A program made the position numbers and the translations under genes. Under the pieces are notes generated by a model that saw nothing but the letters and a program-made list of their open reading frames with translations, was not told where the DNA came from and did no database searches. Of a stretch of DNA of 64,000 nucleotides, positions 17,571 to 28,068 are shown piece by piece (position 1 is the stretch's first letter; every line of letters begins with the position of its first letter). The stretch is from Candidatus Methylospira mobilis (lineage in GTDB: Bacteria; Pseudomonadota; Gammaproteobacteria; Methylococcales; Methylococcaceae): assembly GCF_009498235.1 (NCBI RefSeq), contig NZ_CP044205.1:801716-865715 (forward strand), given 5' to 3'.

Positions 17571-18617
17571 TTACGAAGTCACCAGATTGACATCCTGAAT
17601 ATTGTCTACCGTGCCGTTTTCGTTCAGCGCGATACCGCTGGCGGAAACGCTGCCCAGGGTCTGCCCGGAAGCGCCTTTGATATCGAACGGTGTGGCAGCC
17701 GACTGCAATGAAATCGCGCCTATGCCAAGCGTAGCCAGACTCTGCAGCGTGCCGCCGCCGTTGCCGTCCGGCGTCCAGACTTTCAACTGATTGTAAGCCG
17801 GGTCGCTGGCGTCAATCCAGCCTTTGTGGCTGACATCGTACTGCGCCAGTTCGGCGAAACCGTTGCCGGTGGCGGGTCCGAACAACTGGCTGCCGCTGGT
17901 GATCTTGCCGTCGTTGTTTTTATCGAGCACCAGAAACCCGGAACCTGCCTGAGGAACGCTGATCTGTTCCGTACCGCCGTTGCCTTTCAGATCGAAGGCC
18001 ATTTTCCGATCGCTCAACTGTACGCCGTTACCGTTGTAATTGATCATCAGCGGGTCGGTCGTATTCAGACTCAAGGTGCTGATCTGCACCTGGGATGTAC
18101 TCGAAACCGAAGTCTGACTCCGCATCGCCAGACTCTGGCTGATCTTGATATCCTTACCGTCGGCAGTTTTGATTTCGCCGCTGGTTTGCAGTGTGGTCTG
18201 TTGCGTTTCGGTGGTGGTTTGAGTTTGACTGTAGGTAATCTGCTGCTTCGAGACCAACATGCGGTGACCGTGCTGCAACTGACCGGGGTCGAACAGGTTG
18301 ATTTTCTTTCCGGTCATTTCTTCGAGCAACTGCTTGATCGCCAGCAGGCGCGGATTGCCCGCCAGGCCGCTGTCGTTATCGTCGGCGGCACCGGCGTTCG
18401 CAGTGGCGGCGGCAGCCGAGGTTTGTGTCAGCGCCTGTTGACGTCCGGCTGCGGAAATTTCCACCACCACCCCGCTGTTTTGCGCGGAAAGCGCTGCGCC
18501 TGAAACCGCGACGGCGACGCCTGATCCTCCCGATGCCTGTGCGGACTCGCTCACGCTGGTTTGCACCGAATGCTCGTAACTGGCCTGCATGGATAAAGAA
18601 GCGCTGGTGATAATCAT
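17571..18617 (-). CDS. EF-hand-like repeat protein of unknown role
   Basis: A 348-residue protein without a signal peptide. The N-terminal third is Ser/Ala/Gln-rich and low in complexity; a coiled segment (LLAIKQLLEEMTGKKINLFDP) follows. The C-terminal half has calcium-loop-like motifs, LDKNNDGKITSGSQLFG near residue 233 and DVSHKGWIDASDPAYNQL after it, with LKVWTPDGNGGGTLQSLATLGI, a pattern shared with the C-termini of RTX/VCBS-type adhesins. Loop position 12 is Ser where a Glu is usual, so calcium binding is uncertain. ATG 18617 is preferred over an in-frame GTG at 18626. It may leave the cell by a type I route, but no exporter is adjacent. Confidence 0.6.
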   Translation of the reverse strand: MIITSASLSMQASYEHSVQTSVSESAQASGGSGVAVAVSGAALSAQNSGVVVEISAAGRQQALTQTSAAAATANAGAADDNDSGLAGNPRLLAIKQLLEEMTGKKINLFDPGQLQHGHRMLVSKQQITYSQTQTTTETQQTTLQTSGEIKTADGKDIKISQSLAMRSQTSVSSTSQVQISTLSLNTTDPLMINYNGNGVQLSDRKMAFDLKGNGGTEQISVPQAGSGFLVLDKNNDGKITSGSQLFGPATGNGFAELAQYDVSHKGWIDASDPAYNQLKVWTPDGNGGGTLQSLATLGIGAISLQSAATPFDIKGASGQTLGSVSASGIALNENGTVDNIQDVNLVTS

Positions 18618-18697
18618 AGCCGCCACCCTCGAATTATTTCTTTCAGGTAGCGGCCATTACCCTGGAAACTTTAATCGCAATGATGGCGTGCGCCGCA

Positions 18698-19597
18698 TTA
18701 ATACACTTCCGGAACAAAGTTCTGCTTCGATATTTTCGGTCGCTTGTAGCCGGTGTCGGATTGGCGCGGCGGCAGCTCTATTTCGACCGGGGTCAGATCG
18801 GTATAGGGAATCTGTTGCAGCAGATGGGAGATGCAATTCAGGCGCGCCTTCTTTTTGTCGTCGGCGTTCACCACGTACCAGGGCGAGAATTTGGTATCGG
18901 TTTTGGCGAACATATCGTCTTTCGCCTTCGAATACTCGACCCAGTAGCGTCTCGACTCGATATCCATGGAGCTCAGTTTCCAGCGTTTGATCGGGCTGCG
19001 CATGCGTTCCTGAAAGCGTTTTTCCTGCACATCGTCGCTGACCGAGAACCAGTATTTGATCAGGTAAATACCTGAGCGTATCAGCATTTCTTCGAAAATC
19101 GGCGCGGAGCGCAGGAATTCGTCGTATTCCTCGTCCGTGCAGAAGCCCATGACATGCTCCACTCCGGCGCGGTTATACCAGCTGCGATCGAACAGCACGA
19201 TCTCGCCGCGTGCCGGCAGTTGCGCGACATAGCGCTGGAAATACCATTGTCCGCGCTCTTTTTCGGTCGGCGTGGACAAAGCGGCAATGCGGCAGATACG
19301 GGGGTTCAGGCTTTCGGTGATGCGCTTGATCACGCCGCCTTTGCCGGCCGCGTCGCGCCCTTCGAAGATGACCACTACTTTGAGACCCTGCAGGCGCACC
19401 GACTCCTGAAGCTTGATCAGCTCGAACTGGAGATGGGCGATTTCTTCGACGTATTTATAATCTTTGGGCGGTTTGCGTAGTTTGGCGCGTTCCGCCGAAT
19501 GCCAATATTGTTCGACTGCGGTTGTTTCCTTTGCATCAGTGATAACTTCACCGGGCTTCTCTGTCGATGCAGGCAACTCATTGTTCTTGTTTTTCAT
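18698..19597 (-). CDS. ppk2: Polyphosphate kinase 2
   Basis: A 299-residue PPK2-family kinase that moves phosphate between polyphosphate and nucleoside diphosphates. The Walker A loop GRDAAGKGG lies near residue 80, Walker B in VLFDRSWYNRAGVEHVMGF near 135, and the lid region RMRSPIKRWKLSSMD near 205, all diagnostic. The one-domain length suggests the class acting on NDP or NMP; which nucleotide cannot be told by eye. It stands alone, 148 bases downstream of cmoA's end on the same strand's other side. Confidence 0.92.
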   Translation of the reverse strand: MKNKNNELPASTEKPGEVITDAKETTAVEQYWHSAERAKLRKPPKDYKYVEEIAHLQFELIKLQESVRLQGLKVVVIFEGRDAAGKGGVIKRITESLNPRICRIAALSTPTEKERGQWYFQRYVAQLPARGEIVLFDRSWYNRAGVEHVMGFCTDEEYDEFLRSAPIFEEMLIRSGIYLIKYWFSVSDDVQEKRFQERMRSPIKRWKLSSMDIESRRYWVEYSKAKDDMFAKTDTKFSPWYVVNADDKKKARLNCISHLLQQIPYTDLTPVEIELPPRQSDTGYKRPKISKQNFVPEVY

Positions 19598-19745
19598 ATG
19601 TGCTCACTATTATTTCAGGAAAACCCATCGGATTTCGGGGGGCATCATGAGCTTTCATCAGTACGGACTAATGTCCGCGTAAAGTACGCCGATTTGGCGC
19701 AGGCAGGCGTGTTCCGCTAATGCCGGGTGCAGGCGCGGCGCATCC

Positions 19746-20504
19746 TTATTTAACGGCTATGATGCCGCAAAAGTTATACCAGCGAAAAAATTCTTCGATA
19801 TGATTGAACCCGGCCTGCGCCAGCAGTTCGCGATTTTCTTCCGGGCGGTAGGGAATCAGCACGTTTTCCAGCGCTTCGCGCTTGTGGGCGATTTCCACTT
19901 CCGAATAGCCCCGGCGTTTTTTCATGTTGTAGTAGTAACGGATAAACAGCCGGTTGAACAGACTGTCGCTGAGCGTCAGTTTTTCGATCAGTATCAAACA
20001 GCCCTGGTCGTTCATGCCTTCTACAATGGCGCGCATCAGCCGTTGGCGGTACAGCGGACGTATGAATTGCAGTGTGAGGTTCATGATGACGACCGAGGCG
20101 GATTCGATCGGGACATTTTGGTGCAGGTCGGCATTGATCCATTCGATTGTCCGCGCCGAGTCAAGCGCGGAAAAATTTCGACGCGCCTTGTCCAGCATAT
20201 CGTCGGAGTTGTCTATGCCGATAAAGCGTACGCTATTGTCTATTTCCTGATCCAGCAGCGTCAACGTGGCGCCGGTCGCACAGCCCAGGTCGAACAGGCG
20301 GGTGCCGGGCTGGGCGAAATCCGCGGCGATTTCTCCGATCATGCGCTGGATCTCCGGATACAGCGGCACCGAGCGATTGATCATGTCGTCGAATACGCGT
20401 GCGGTTTCGACATCGAAACGGAAGTCGCCGAGCGCGGGGGTTGCGAACAGGCTGTCGCGCTCATGCTGTTCATGACGGAGCCTGTCGTCGTTCCGCTCCG
20501 GCAT
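19746..20504 (-). CDS. cmoA: Carboxy-S-adenosyl-L-methionine synthase
   Basis: A 252-residue SAM-fold enzyme that turns S-adenosylmethionine and prephenate into carboxy-SAM, the donor used by CmoB for the wobble uridine cmo5U34 of several tRNAs. [11 protein letters not shown] near residue 70 is the cofactor loop; [14 protein letters not shown] and the [26 protein letters not shown] block are typical of CmoA. Its ATG overlaps the glgA stop by one base (TAATG), so it is translated from the glycogen message. CmoB is not in the window. Confidence 0.93.
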   Translation of the reverse strand: MPERNDDRLRHEQHERDSLFATPALGDFRFDVETARVFDDMINRSVPLYPEIQRMIGEIAADFAQPGTRLFDLGCATGATLTLLDQEIDNSVRFIGIDNSDDMLDKARRNFSALDSARTIEWINADLHQNVPIESASVVIMNLTLQFIRPLYRQRLMRAIVEGMNDQGCLILIEKLTLSDSLFNRLFIRYYYNMKKRRGYSEVEIAHKREALENVLIPYRPEENRELLAQAGFNHIEEFFRWYNFCGIIAVK

Positions 20505-21991
20505 TAGCTGAACTCGGCGAGGCGAGGGCTGGTGTTTAGCGGAGAGGCATGATCCTGCAACGCCAGATCATAAACGTTTAGATAAGCGACGGCATTATTG
20601 TGCCAGGAGAAATCCCTGGTCATTCCGGTTTTTTGCAGGGATAGCCATAGCTCGGGCTGTGCGTAAAGCTCAATCGCATACTTTACCGCGCGCAGAAAAT
20701 CGTTGGCATTGGCTTCTTCGAATATGAAACCGGTGGCTTGTTTGGTGCGCAACGTTTCCGGGGTGGTATCGGTCACCGTATCGGCAAGACCTCCGACATT
20801 CCGGACTATGGGGGGGGTGCCGTAGTGCTGGCTGTACATCTGGTTGAGCCCGCACGGTTCGAAGCGCGACGGCATCAGAAAAATATCGGCCCCGGCTTCA
20901 ATCAGGTGCGACAGGTCTTCGTCATAGTCGAGCTGTACCGCGATCTGCTCCGGATTTAGCCTGCTCCAGCCTTCGAGCGCCATTCCGAAGGATTTGTCGC
21001 CGCTGCCCAGCACCACCAGCTGAATCGGCAGCTTCATCAGTTCGGGTAGCGCATTGATGAGCACGTCTATGCCTTTCTGTAAAACCAGGCGGCCTACCAG
21101 CGCCAATAGCGCCCGCCCGGGTTCCTCAGCGAGGTTGAGACGCTGTTGCAGTATCTGTTTGTTGAGCGCTTTCCCGCTCAGATCATCGGCGCTGTAGTGA
21201 TGAGGAATCCGGCTGTCGGTTGCCGGGTCCCAATCGTGTTCGTCTATGCCGTTCAAAATACCATTGAGACGGCCCGCTCGGGCAGTCAGCACTCCGCTCA
21301 ATCCGCAGCCATGTTCGTTTCCCTGTATTTCCTGGGCATAGCGCGGGCTGACCGTGGTGATGCGGTCGGCATAAACCAGTCCGCCTTTGATGAAAGACAG
21401 CTGACCATGAAATTCGAGCGCGTGCATGGACCAGAGACGTGCCGGAAGGTTCAGCCGCTGGAACGCTTCGGGAGGAAACAGTCCCTGATAAGCCAGGTTG
21501 TGGACGGTGAAAACCGTAGCGGGCCGTAGCGGCTCTTCTTCGAGCAGTGCCGGGACCAGGCCGGTTTGCCAATCGTTGCAATGAATGATGTCCGGTCTCC
21601 ATTTGAATCCGAGGCGGTTCATTCCCAGTTCGACGGCAATACGGCAGAAAAACCCGAAGCGGTCGGCGTTATCGAACCACGGCATTCCTTCCGGGTTCAT
21701 ATAGGGGTTGCCGTGGCGGTCGAAGTATTGCCCGTGCGTGACCAGCCAGACCGTTATCTGCGTCCCCGGATATTCGGTCTCGACTATTTCCACCGATGCG
21801 CCGATGCGGATACTGCGATGCCTTGCCGAGGCGCGGATCTGGTCGACGATATCCTTATAACCCGGCATCAGGATATGTACGTCGTGTCCCAGCCCCTGCA
21901 ATGCGGCAGGAAGACTGCCGGACACATCCGCGAGGCCGCCTGTTTTGATGTAGGGATAAACCTCGCTGCTTACGAAAAGTATACGCTTCAT
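20504..21991 (-). CDS. glgA: Glycogen synthase (ADP-glucose)
   Basis: A 495-residue GT5 glucosyltransferase extending alpha-1,4-glucan from ADP-glucose. The N-terminal KTGGLADV motif (ADP-glucose binding, near residue 16) is intact, as is the C-terminal [28 protein letters not shown] block carrying the catalytic Glu. The length is close to that of E. coli GlgA (477). It lies 47 bases after glgB and directly before cmoA. Confidence 0.96.
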   Translation of the reverse strand: MKRILFVSSEVYPYIKTGGLADVSGSLPAALQGLGHDVHILMPGYKDIVDQIRASARHRSIRIGASVEIVETEYPGTQITVWLVTHGQYFDRHGNPYMNPEGMPWFDNADRFGFFCRIAVELGMNRLGFKWRPDIIHCNDWQTGLVPALLEEEPLRPATVFTVHNLAYQGLFPPEAFQRLNLPARLWSMHALEFHGQLSFIKGGLVYADRITTVSPRYAQEIQGNEHGCGLSGVLTARAGRLNGILNGIDEHDWDPATDSRIPHHYSADDLSGKALNKQILQQRLNLAEEPGRALLALVGRLVLQKGIDVLINALPELMKLPIQLVVLGSGDKSFGMALEGWSRLNPEQIAVQLDYDEDLSHLIEAGADIFLMPSRFEPCGLNQMYSQHYGTPPIVRNVGGLADTVTDTTPETLRTKQATGFIFEEANANDFLRAVKYAIELYAQPELWLSLQKTGMTRDFSWHNNAVAYLNVYDLALQDHASPLNTSPRLAEFS

Positions 21992-22038
21992 TGACTATAC
22001 GGATAGTTTTAAACCAAAGAGCCGCCCCATATCATATT

Positions 22039-24267
22039 TTAAGAGTGATCCGGCGTATCCAAAACCAGAATTATGCCACCAAGTGGCGGTAAATTCATGT
22101 TTAGCGAATAGGGCCGCCCCATCCAGGCATGGTTTTCGGTAGTCAAATAGGCGTTTCCGACATCGCTGCCGCCATAATAGCGCGAATCGGAGTTGAATAT
22201 TTCCACATAAGTGCCTGCGTGAGGCACTCCTATACGATAGTTGCGGCGCGGTATCGGCGTAAAATTCAGTACGACCAACGCGTGTTCGTTTTTATAGCGG
22301 CGGATATAGCTGAGTACCGACTGGCTGCTGTCGTGGCAGTCTATCCACTCGAAACCGCGCGCATCGAAATCCCAGCCGTGCAATGCCGGCAGTTCGCCGT
22401 AAAGTCCGTTCAGGTCGGAAACCAGCTGCTTGACGCCCTGATGCAGCGGATAGTTGAGCAGGTGCCAGTCCAGCATTTTGGCGTGATTCCATTCATCGCT
22501 CTGGGCAAATTCGTTGCCCATGAACAGCAGTTTCTTGCCTGGGTAGGTAAACATCATCGCGTAGAGCAAGCGCAGATTCGCGAACTGGCGCCATTCATCG
22601 CCGGGGGATTTGCGCAGCATCGAGCCTTTGCCATGCACCACTTCGTCATGCGAGAACGGCAGTATGAAATTTTCGGTGAATGCGTACAGCACACCGAAGG
22701 TCAACTGGTCATGATGATAATGACGATGTATGGGATCCTTGGACAGATATGAAAGAATATCGTGCATCCAGCCCATATTCCATTTAATGGAAAATCCGAG
22801 GCCTCCGGTCCAGGACGGACGGGTGACCTGCGGCCAGGCGGTCGATTCTTCGGCTATCATCAACGTGCCGGGGTGCAGCTGATGCGTCATGGTGTTCATT
22901 TCGCGCATGAACGCGATGGCTTCCAGATTTTCGTTGCCGCCGAACTTGTTGGGTATCCAGTCGCCTTCGTCGCGCGAGTAGTCGAGATAAAGCATGGATG
23001 CGACGGCATCGACCCTTAAGCCGTCGATATGGAATTCTTCCATCCAGTACAGGGCATTGCTGATTAAAAAATTCCGGACTTCGTTACGCCCGTAATTGAA
23101 AATGAGCGTTCCCCAGTCGCGGTGTTCGCCGCGGCGGGGATCGGCGTGTTCGTAGAGCGCGCTGCCGTCGAAGCGCGCCAGACCGTGCGCATCCTTCGGG
23201 AAGTGGGCCGGCACCCAGTCCAGGATGACGCCTATATCCTGGGAGTGGCAGTAGTCGACAAAATAGCGGAAATCGTCCGCGCTGCCGTAACGCCTGGTGG
23301 CGGCGAAATAACCGGTGATTTGGTAGCCCCAGGACGCATCCAGCGGATGTTCGGCTATCGGCAGCAGCTCTATATGGGTAAACCCCATTTCCTTGGCATG
23401 GTAAACGAGCTGCTGGGCCAGTTCCCGGTAGTTGAGAAACGCGCCGCTTTTGGACTGACGCCAGGAGCCCAGGTGGACTTCGTAGATGGAAACCGGTTTG
23501 CTCTGCCAATCGAAATCGATGCGCGTCGACATCCAGTCCGCGTCGGTCCACTGGAAGCCGCTGTCGGAGGCGGTAATGCTGGCGGTTTGCGGGCGGCACT
23601 CGAAGGCGGTGGCGTAGGGGTCGGATTTGATATGCAGCGCGCCGCTGTCGCGATTGCGAATTTCAAACTTATACAGCGAATCGGGCTCGATGCCGGGAAT
23701 AAACAACTCCCATACGCCGCTGCCGCCATGAGCGCGCATCGGATGGCTGCGTCCGTCCCAGTGATTGAAGTCGCCGACGACGCTGACGCGTTCCGCGCTG
23801 GGCGCCCAAACGGCAAAAAGAAAGCCGTCCACATCATCGATCCGGCGCGGATGTGCGCCCAGCACACGGTAGATGTGCCAGTGTCTGCCTTCGGAAAACA
23901 GATGTATATCGAAACCTGCAAGTTGCGGAGCGAAAGTATATGCATCAATCCGCGCGTGTTCCTGACCGTCCTGGCCGCGCCAGTGTATCGTATAATGCAG
24001 GGGCAGTTTTTCCGCTGTTTTGGCGTCGAGCTCGCAGATAAATAGCGCAGTTTCGCCTACCCGTTTCATTTCCAGGTTGTGTTCGACGCGCGCGGAGCCG
24101 GCATGCGGCAGCAGCGCCCTGATGACGTATTGGCCTGATTTGTCAGGGTGTTTCCCCAGCACGGAGAAAGGGTCATGATGACGCGCTTCGATGACGCGCT
24201 GCAGCTCGTCGTCCAGTGTGGACGGACGTGCGGCCAGAAGCTCCGGTGTCGAATTTGTCAGGTTCAC
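22039..24267 (-). CDS. glgB: 1,4-alpha-glucan branching enzyme
   Basis: A 742-residue GH13 enzyme that makes alpha-1,6 branches in glycogen. Two CBM48-like N-terminal domains (FSVLGKHPD and later [24 protein letters not shown]) precede the catalytic barrel with [17 protein letters not shown] (nucleophile Asp), [11 protein letters not shown] (acid/base Glu) and [13 protein letters not shown] (stabilising Asp). The start is GTG at 24267, seven bases after AGGA; no ATG lies nearby. First gene of the glgB-glgA-cmoA operon, divergent from glgC. Confidence 0.96.
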   Translation of the reverse strand: MNLTNSTPELLAARPSTLDDELQRVIEARHHDPFSVLGKHPDKSGQYVIRALLPHAGSARVEHNLEMKRVGETALFICELDAKTAEKLPLHYTIHWRGQDGQEHARIDAYTFAPQLAGFDIHLFSEGRHWHIYRVLGAHPRRIDDVDGFLFAVWAPSAERVSVVGDFNHWDGRSHPMRAHGGSGVWELFIPGIEPDSLYKFEIRNRDSGALHIKSDPYATAFECRPQTASITASDSGFQWTDADWMSTRIDFDWQSKPVSIYEVHLGSWRQSKSGAFLNYRELAQQLVYHAKEMGFTHIELLPIAEHPLDASWGYQITGYFAATRRYGSADDFRYFVDYCHSQDIGVILDWVPAHFPKDAHGLARFDGSALYEHADPRRGEHRDWGTLIFNYGRNEVRNFLISNALYWMEEFHIDGLRVDAVASMLYLDYSRDEGDWIPNKFGGNENLEAIAFMREMNTMTHQLHPGTLMIAEESTAWPQVTRPSWTGGLGFSIKWNMGWMHDILSYLSKDPIHRHYHHDQLTFGVLYAFTENFILPFSHDEVVHGKGSMLRKSPGDEWRQFANLRLLYAMMFTYPGKKLLFMGNEFAQSDEWNHAKMLDWHLLNYPLHQGVKQLVSDLNGLYGELPALHGWDFDARGFEWIDCHDSSQSVLSYIRRYKNEHALVVLNFTPIPRRNYRIGVPHAGTYVEIFNSDSRYYGGSDVGNAYLTTENHAWMGRPYSLNMNLPPLGGIILVLDTPDHS

Positions 24268-24306
24268 TTAGTTTTCCTATGGTAGTAGAATGGACATGGT
24301 AGAAAC

Positions 24307-24338
24307 TGAGTCCGGATCATATTAACATGTGAGTCCGG
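24307..24338. promoter_or_regulatory. Direct repeat in the glgB/glgC divergent promoter region
   Basis: TGAGTCCGG occurs at 24307-24315 and again at 24330-24338, 23 bases apart (about two helical turns), in the 102-base gap between the divergent glgB and glgC starts. This placement suits a regulator acting on both directions. No named factor is suggested by the half-site. Confidence 0.4.
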
Positions 24339-24369
24339 CTTGTGTGTCCCTAAACAGTAAGGAGAGTGT

Positions 24370-25641
24370 ATGTCTGAATCTGTGTATGCGTCCCGTTTCG
24401 TTAGCAGACTGACCAGGCAGACCCTGGCTTTGATACTGGCGGGGGGGCGCGGCACCCGGTTGCAAAAACTGACCGAATGGCGAGCCAAACCGGCGGTCCC
24501 ATTCGGCGGCAAGTTCAGAATCATCGACTTTCCTCTCTCCAATTGCGTCAATTCAGGGATACGCCAGATTGGCGTTCTAACCCAATACAAGTCGGATTCG
24601 TTGATACGGCATATCCAGCAGGGATGGGGGTTTCTGCGCGCGGAACTGGGAGAATACGTAGATATATTGCCTGCACAGCAACGTGTAAGAGAAAGCTGGT
24701 ATTCCGGGACCGCCGATGCGGTTTACCAGAATCTGGATATCTTCAGGCAGCGCGATCCTGAATATGTGCTTATTCTGGCGGGCGATCACGTTTACAAAAT
24801 GGATTACGGTTTGATGCTGGCGTATCACGCCGAGATGCAGGCCGATCTTACCATCGGATGCATGGAGGTGCCCGTGGCGGAGGCGAGCGCTTTCGGCGTG
24901 ATGCAGGTCGATGCCGACAAAAGAGTGAAGGAGTTTATCGAAAAGCCGGCAAATCCACCCGCGATGCCGGGCCGTCCGGATCACGCGCTGGCGTCCATGG
25001 GCATATATATTTTCAATACCTCGTTTCTTTTCGAGCAGTTGATCAAGGATGCCGATACTTCAACGTCCACCAATGATTTCGGACACGATATTATCCCGGA
25101 AGTCATAAAAAAATACCGCGCCTTCGCCTATCCGTTCCGCGACGTGCAAAGCGGAGTCCAGGCTTATTGGCGCGATGTCGGAACCGTCGATGCTTATTGG
25201 TCGGCGAACATGGAGTTGATCGGCATCAACCCCGAATTGAATTTGTACGACAAGGACTGGCCGATATGGACTTATCAGGCGCAAACTCCGCCAGCGAAGT
25301 TTATTTTCGACGACGATGACCGCCGCGGCCGCGCGGTCGACTCGATGATTTCCGGCGGATGCCTGATTTCAGGAGCCGAAGTAAGGCATTCGCTATTATT
25401 CTCCAATGTCCGCGTGAATTCGTATGCCCTGGTTCAGGACTCGGTAATACTGCCCGAGGTGAATATCGGCCGCCATTGTCGTATCAGCAAGGCGGTGATA
25501 GACAAGGGCTGCACGATCCCTGCGAATACGATAATCGGAGAAAATATCGAAGATGATAAAAAACGCTTTTATGTCAGCCCGGGCGGCGTCGTGCTGGTTA
25601 CGCCCGATCAGTTGGGACAACGTATACATTACTCGCGTTAA
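24370..25641 (+). CDS. glgC: Glucose-1-phosphate adenylyltransferase
   Basis: A 423-residue enzyme making ADP-glucose, the committed step of glycogen synthesis. [30 protein letters not shown] near residue 19 is the nucleotide-binding loop, [14 protein letters not shown] and [13 protein letters not shown] mark the active site, and FIEKPANPP contains the sugar-phosphate lysine. The C-terminal left-handed beta-helix ([26 protein letters not shown]) is the allosteric/oligomer domain. A GGAGAG site precedes the ATG. It is followed 20 bases later by malQ. Confidence 0.96.
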   Translation: MSESVYASRFVSRLTRQTLALILAGGRGTRLQKLTEWRAKPAVPFGGKFRIIDFPLSNCVNSGIRQIGVLTQYKSDSLIRHIQQGWGFLRAELGEYVDILPAQQRVRESWYSGTADAVYQNLDIFRQRDPEYVLILAGDHVYKMDYGLMLAYHAEMQADLTIGCMEVPVAEASAFGVMQVDADKRVKEFIEKPANPPAMPGRPDHALASMGIYIFNTSFLFEQLIKDADTSTSTNDFGHDIIPEVIKKYRAFAYPFRDVQSGVQAYWRDVGTVDAYWSANMELIGINPELNLYDKDWPIWTYQAQTPPAKFIFDDDDRRGRAVDSMISGGCLISGAEVRHSLLFSNVRVNSYALVQDSVILPEVNIGRHCRISKAVIDKGCTIPANTIIGENIEDDKKRFYVSPGGVVLVTPDQLGQRIHYSR

Positions 25642-25661
25642 CCCTAACATAAGGTGACACA

Positions 25662-27146
25662 ATGACAAAATTGTCAGGTTTGCTGGCGCGACGCCGGGCA
25701 GGGGTGCTTTTGCACATTACTTCTCTGCCCGGAACGCAGGCGTGCGGCGATTTGGGAGCCGACGCGCGCGCCTTTGTAGACTTTCTGGCGAAATGCGGCG
25801 CTTCGGTCTGGCAAACGCTGCCGGTAACGCCCACTCATCTTGACGGATCTCCCTATCAGAGCATGTCCGCGCATGCGGGCGAAACGCGCCTTATCAGTTT
25901 GCAGGAATTGGCGGCTGCCGGATGGTTGCCTGAATCGGCGCTACTAAATAAAAAAGGGTCGTTAAGTGAATGGCATAAGTCAAGCCTGCAGCAGGCGTAC
26001 AAGGGTTTTCTTAAACGTGGCGATACAGCGGAGTACGAGAGCTTTATACTCGCCAATGCCTATTGGCTGCCGGATTATGCGCTGTATGTCGCATTGCGCG
26101 AGGCGCATGGCGAACAGGCATGGATACATTGGCCGCAGCCGCTGCGTGACCGCGATGAATCGGCCCTGGCCGCCGCGCGCGCGCGCTACGCGCGGGCAAT
26201 CGATCGCGTCTGTTTCGAACAGTTTGTTTTCTTCCTTCAGTGGGAGCGGTTACGCAAATATGCCAACGGGAAGGGAGTGGCCCTGCTTGGCGATATGCCG
26301 ATATTCGTCGCGCTCGACAGCGCCGATGTATGGGTAGAGCGCCATTATTTCGATCTCGATGCGGAAGGGCATCCGAACCATATAGCCGGCGTACCCCCCG
26401 ATTATTTCTCGATAACCGGCCAACGCTGGGGTAATCCGCTGTACCGTTGGGAGTGCATGGAAGCGGATAATTTTCGCTGGTGGCTGGATCGCATGAAAAC
26501 GCTGCAGCGTTTGTTCGACGGTATCCGTATCGATCATTTTCGCGGCTTCGAAGCTTACTGGGAAATACCGTCCGATCAGCCGACAGCGGTTGTCGGGCGT
26601 TGGGTCAAAGCGCCAGGGCATGCGTTGTTGGAACGTTTTTTTGATGTTTTCCCTGAAAACCAGCTATCGCTGATTGCCGAGAACCTCGGATTTATTACAC
26701 CCGAGGTGGAAGCGTTGCGAACCGAATTTAATTTGCCGGGCATGGCGATTTTGCAGTTCGGTTTTGACGGCAGTCCGGATAATCCTGCGTACCCCGAAAA
26801 CCATGTTGAAAATTGCGTTGTTTATAGCGGCACGCACGATAACGACACAACCTTGTCCTGGTTTACGATGTTGAGTGAAGAGCAGCAATGCCGCGTGCTT
26901 GACGCCTGCGGTTATCCCGATTTAGCGATGCCGCGTGCTTTAATGGCCTGTGCGATGGCTTCGCGCGCGCAGCTGGCGATAGTGCCGATGCAGGATATAT
27001 TGGAGCTGGGCGTGGGGTATCGCATGAATACGCCGGGAACCTCTACGCCTGAGAACTGGAGTTGGCGTTTTCAGTGGCGTCAGTTACGGGATGAGCAGGC
27101 TGAATGGCTGCAACAGGCGATTGCTTCCGGCGTTCGCGCCGGTTAG
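25662..27146 (+). CDS. malQ: 4-alpha-glucanotransferase (amylomaltase)
   Basis: A 494-residue GH77 enzyme that disproportionates alpha-1,4-glucans. RRRAGVLLHITSLPG at the start, FDGIRIDHFRGFEAYW (nucleophile Asp), LIAENLGFITPEV (acid/base Glu) and YSGTHDNDTTLSW (stabilising Asp) are all intact. The length is that of the plant/bacterial D-enzyme type and lacks the extra N-terminal domains of E. coli MalQ. In an operon with glgC it probably remodels glycogen-derived maltodextrins. Confidence 0.95.
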   Translation: MTKLSGLLARRRAGVLLHITSLPGTQACGDLGADARAFVDFLAKCGASVWQTLPVTPTHLDGSPYQSMSAHAGETRLISLQELAAAGWLPESALLNKKGSLSEWHKSSLQQAYKGFLKRGDTAEYESFILANAYWLPDYALYVALREAHGEQAWIHWPQPLRDRDESALAAARARYARAIDRVCFEQFVFFLQWERLRKYANGKGVALLGDMPIFVALDSADVWVERHYFDLDAEGHPNHIAGVPPDYFSITGQRWGNPLYRWECMEADNFRWWLDRMKTLQRLFDGIRIDHFRGFEAYWEIPSDQPTAVVGRWVKAPGHALLERFFDVFPENQLSLIAENLGFITPEVEALRTEFNLPGMAILQFGFDGSPDNPAYPENHVENCVVYSGTHDNDTTLSWFTMLSEEQQCRVLDACGYPDLAMPRALMACAMASRAQLAIVPMQDILELGVGYRMNTPGTSTPENWSWRFQWRQLRDEQAEWLQQAIASGVRAG

Positions 27147-27150
27147 CGCT

Positions 27151-27762
27151 TTACCGTCTTGCCAGGCGCAACGCTTCTTCCCTGATTTTTTTTCTTTGGA
27201 ACAGTAATTTCCACTCGCTTCCGCCGCATTGCCTCCACAGTACGGCGGATCTGATTCCGGCCAGCAGCACGGCGCGTATCCGTGATGCATTGGCGGTCAG
27301 AAAAGCGGGTTCGCCGCGAACCATAATTTTCGGACTGAGCCGGCTGATGGTTTCCTGATACAGGGTTGCCAATTTTTCAATGACGCTTTCGTGCAGGACG
27401 CCGTAATGCGCCGTCAACGCCGTTGCCTGGTCTATGCCCGTTCTGACTTGGCTGCTCATCGCCGGGTTGTCCATCAGTTTTCCGGACAGAACATGGAGCG
27501 TGGCGACGTAACGCGCCAGTTCAGGGCTGACTGAAGGCGCCCTGTCGAGTTGGCTGGTCAGCAGCCGGAAAGCGCCGGCAAGGTTGCCGCTGCCGCCGTA
27601 AACCTCCTCGACCGTGTCCGCATTGATTTTCAACACACTGGCTAGCGTGGTTTCCAGCTCCGATTCGTCCGCGGTGCCATGTTGAGCCAGTTTGTGCGCA
27701 AGGCTCGCCGCTTGCAGCAATCCTGCAAGCGAAATGGTTTGATCGGATAAGCTTTTACTCAT
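27151..27762 (-). CDS. hflD: HflD-family protein (lysogenization regulator homologue)
   Basis: A 203-residue all-helical protein matching HflD: QTISLAGLLQAASLAHKLAQHG near the start and LSPKIMVRGEPAFLTANASRIRAVLLAGIRSAVLWRQCGG near the end. In E. coli HflD is membrane-associated and binds phage lambda CII; its normal role is unclear. ATG 27762 (MSKSLSDQTI) gives the family length; an upstream extension looks non-coding. In many gammaproteobacteria hflD follows mnmA; here mnmA is absent and hflD converges on malQ with four bases between them. Confidence 0.9.
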   Translation of the reverse strand: MSKSLSDQTISLAGLLQAASLAHKLAQHGTADESELETTLASVLKINADTVEEVYGGSGNLAGAFRLLTSQLDRAPSVSPELARYVATLHVLSGKLMDNPAMSSQVRTGIDQATALTAHYGVLHESVIEKLATLYQETISRLSPKIMVRGEPAFLTANASRIRAVLLAGIRSAVLWRQCGGSEWKLLFQRKKIREEALRLARR

Positions 27763-27866
27763 AATTTTTTCCGGATGCAGGATAATTTGTAACCATTCGC
27801 GACCGTGAGCATGACGCATTGAAAAGGAATAGGGTGAGGCCGGCGAGACCGTCCGTGGCAGGGAGG

Positions 27867-27909
27867 AAGGCTTCGACTCTCCAATGAGACGTGGCGTCTC
27901 GACAGCCTT
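27867..27909. repeat. AAGGCTGTCGAGAC-type inverted repeat
   Basis: AAGGCTTCGACTCTCC at 27867 is paired inverted by GGCGTCTCGACAGCCTT ending at 27909, with an inner GAGACG/CGTCTC stem. The same core, AAGGCTGTCGAGACACGCC, stands at 56307 and a variant at 62008, so this is a second dispersed repeat family. The surrounding gap 27763-28068 holds no gene; I looked for a guanidine-type riboswitch before the SMR gene and saw none. Confidence 0.5.
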
Positions 27910-28068
27910 AACCTCGAGCCGGACCCGGTAGCCGAATGGTTACGAAAAATTATTGATAACTATGGCAGCGCTGTCTTTCCTGTCAGTTTATCCCGCTACC
28001 CTTTATGCCGCTACATTTAATTTAAGGACTTGAACCGCCATGGTTTTGTTAGTGAGGGTGTATTACAA

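Noticed and set aside
17351..17590. A 79-codon plus-strand frame
   Set aside because: Its first part has no protein character; only its middle (RCLLVMLFLHA) is meaningful, as the second frame of the integrase remnant.
27763..28068. Guanidine riboswitch before the SMR gene
   Set aside because: The SMR protein is of the Qac-like branch, and I could not find the paired ACGR hairpins or the ykkC core.
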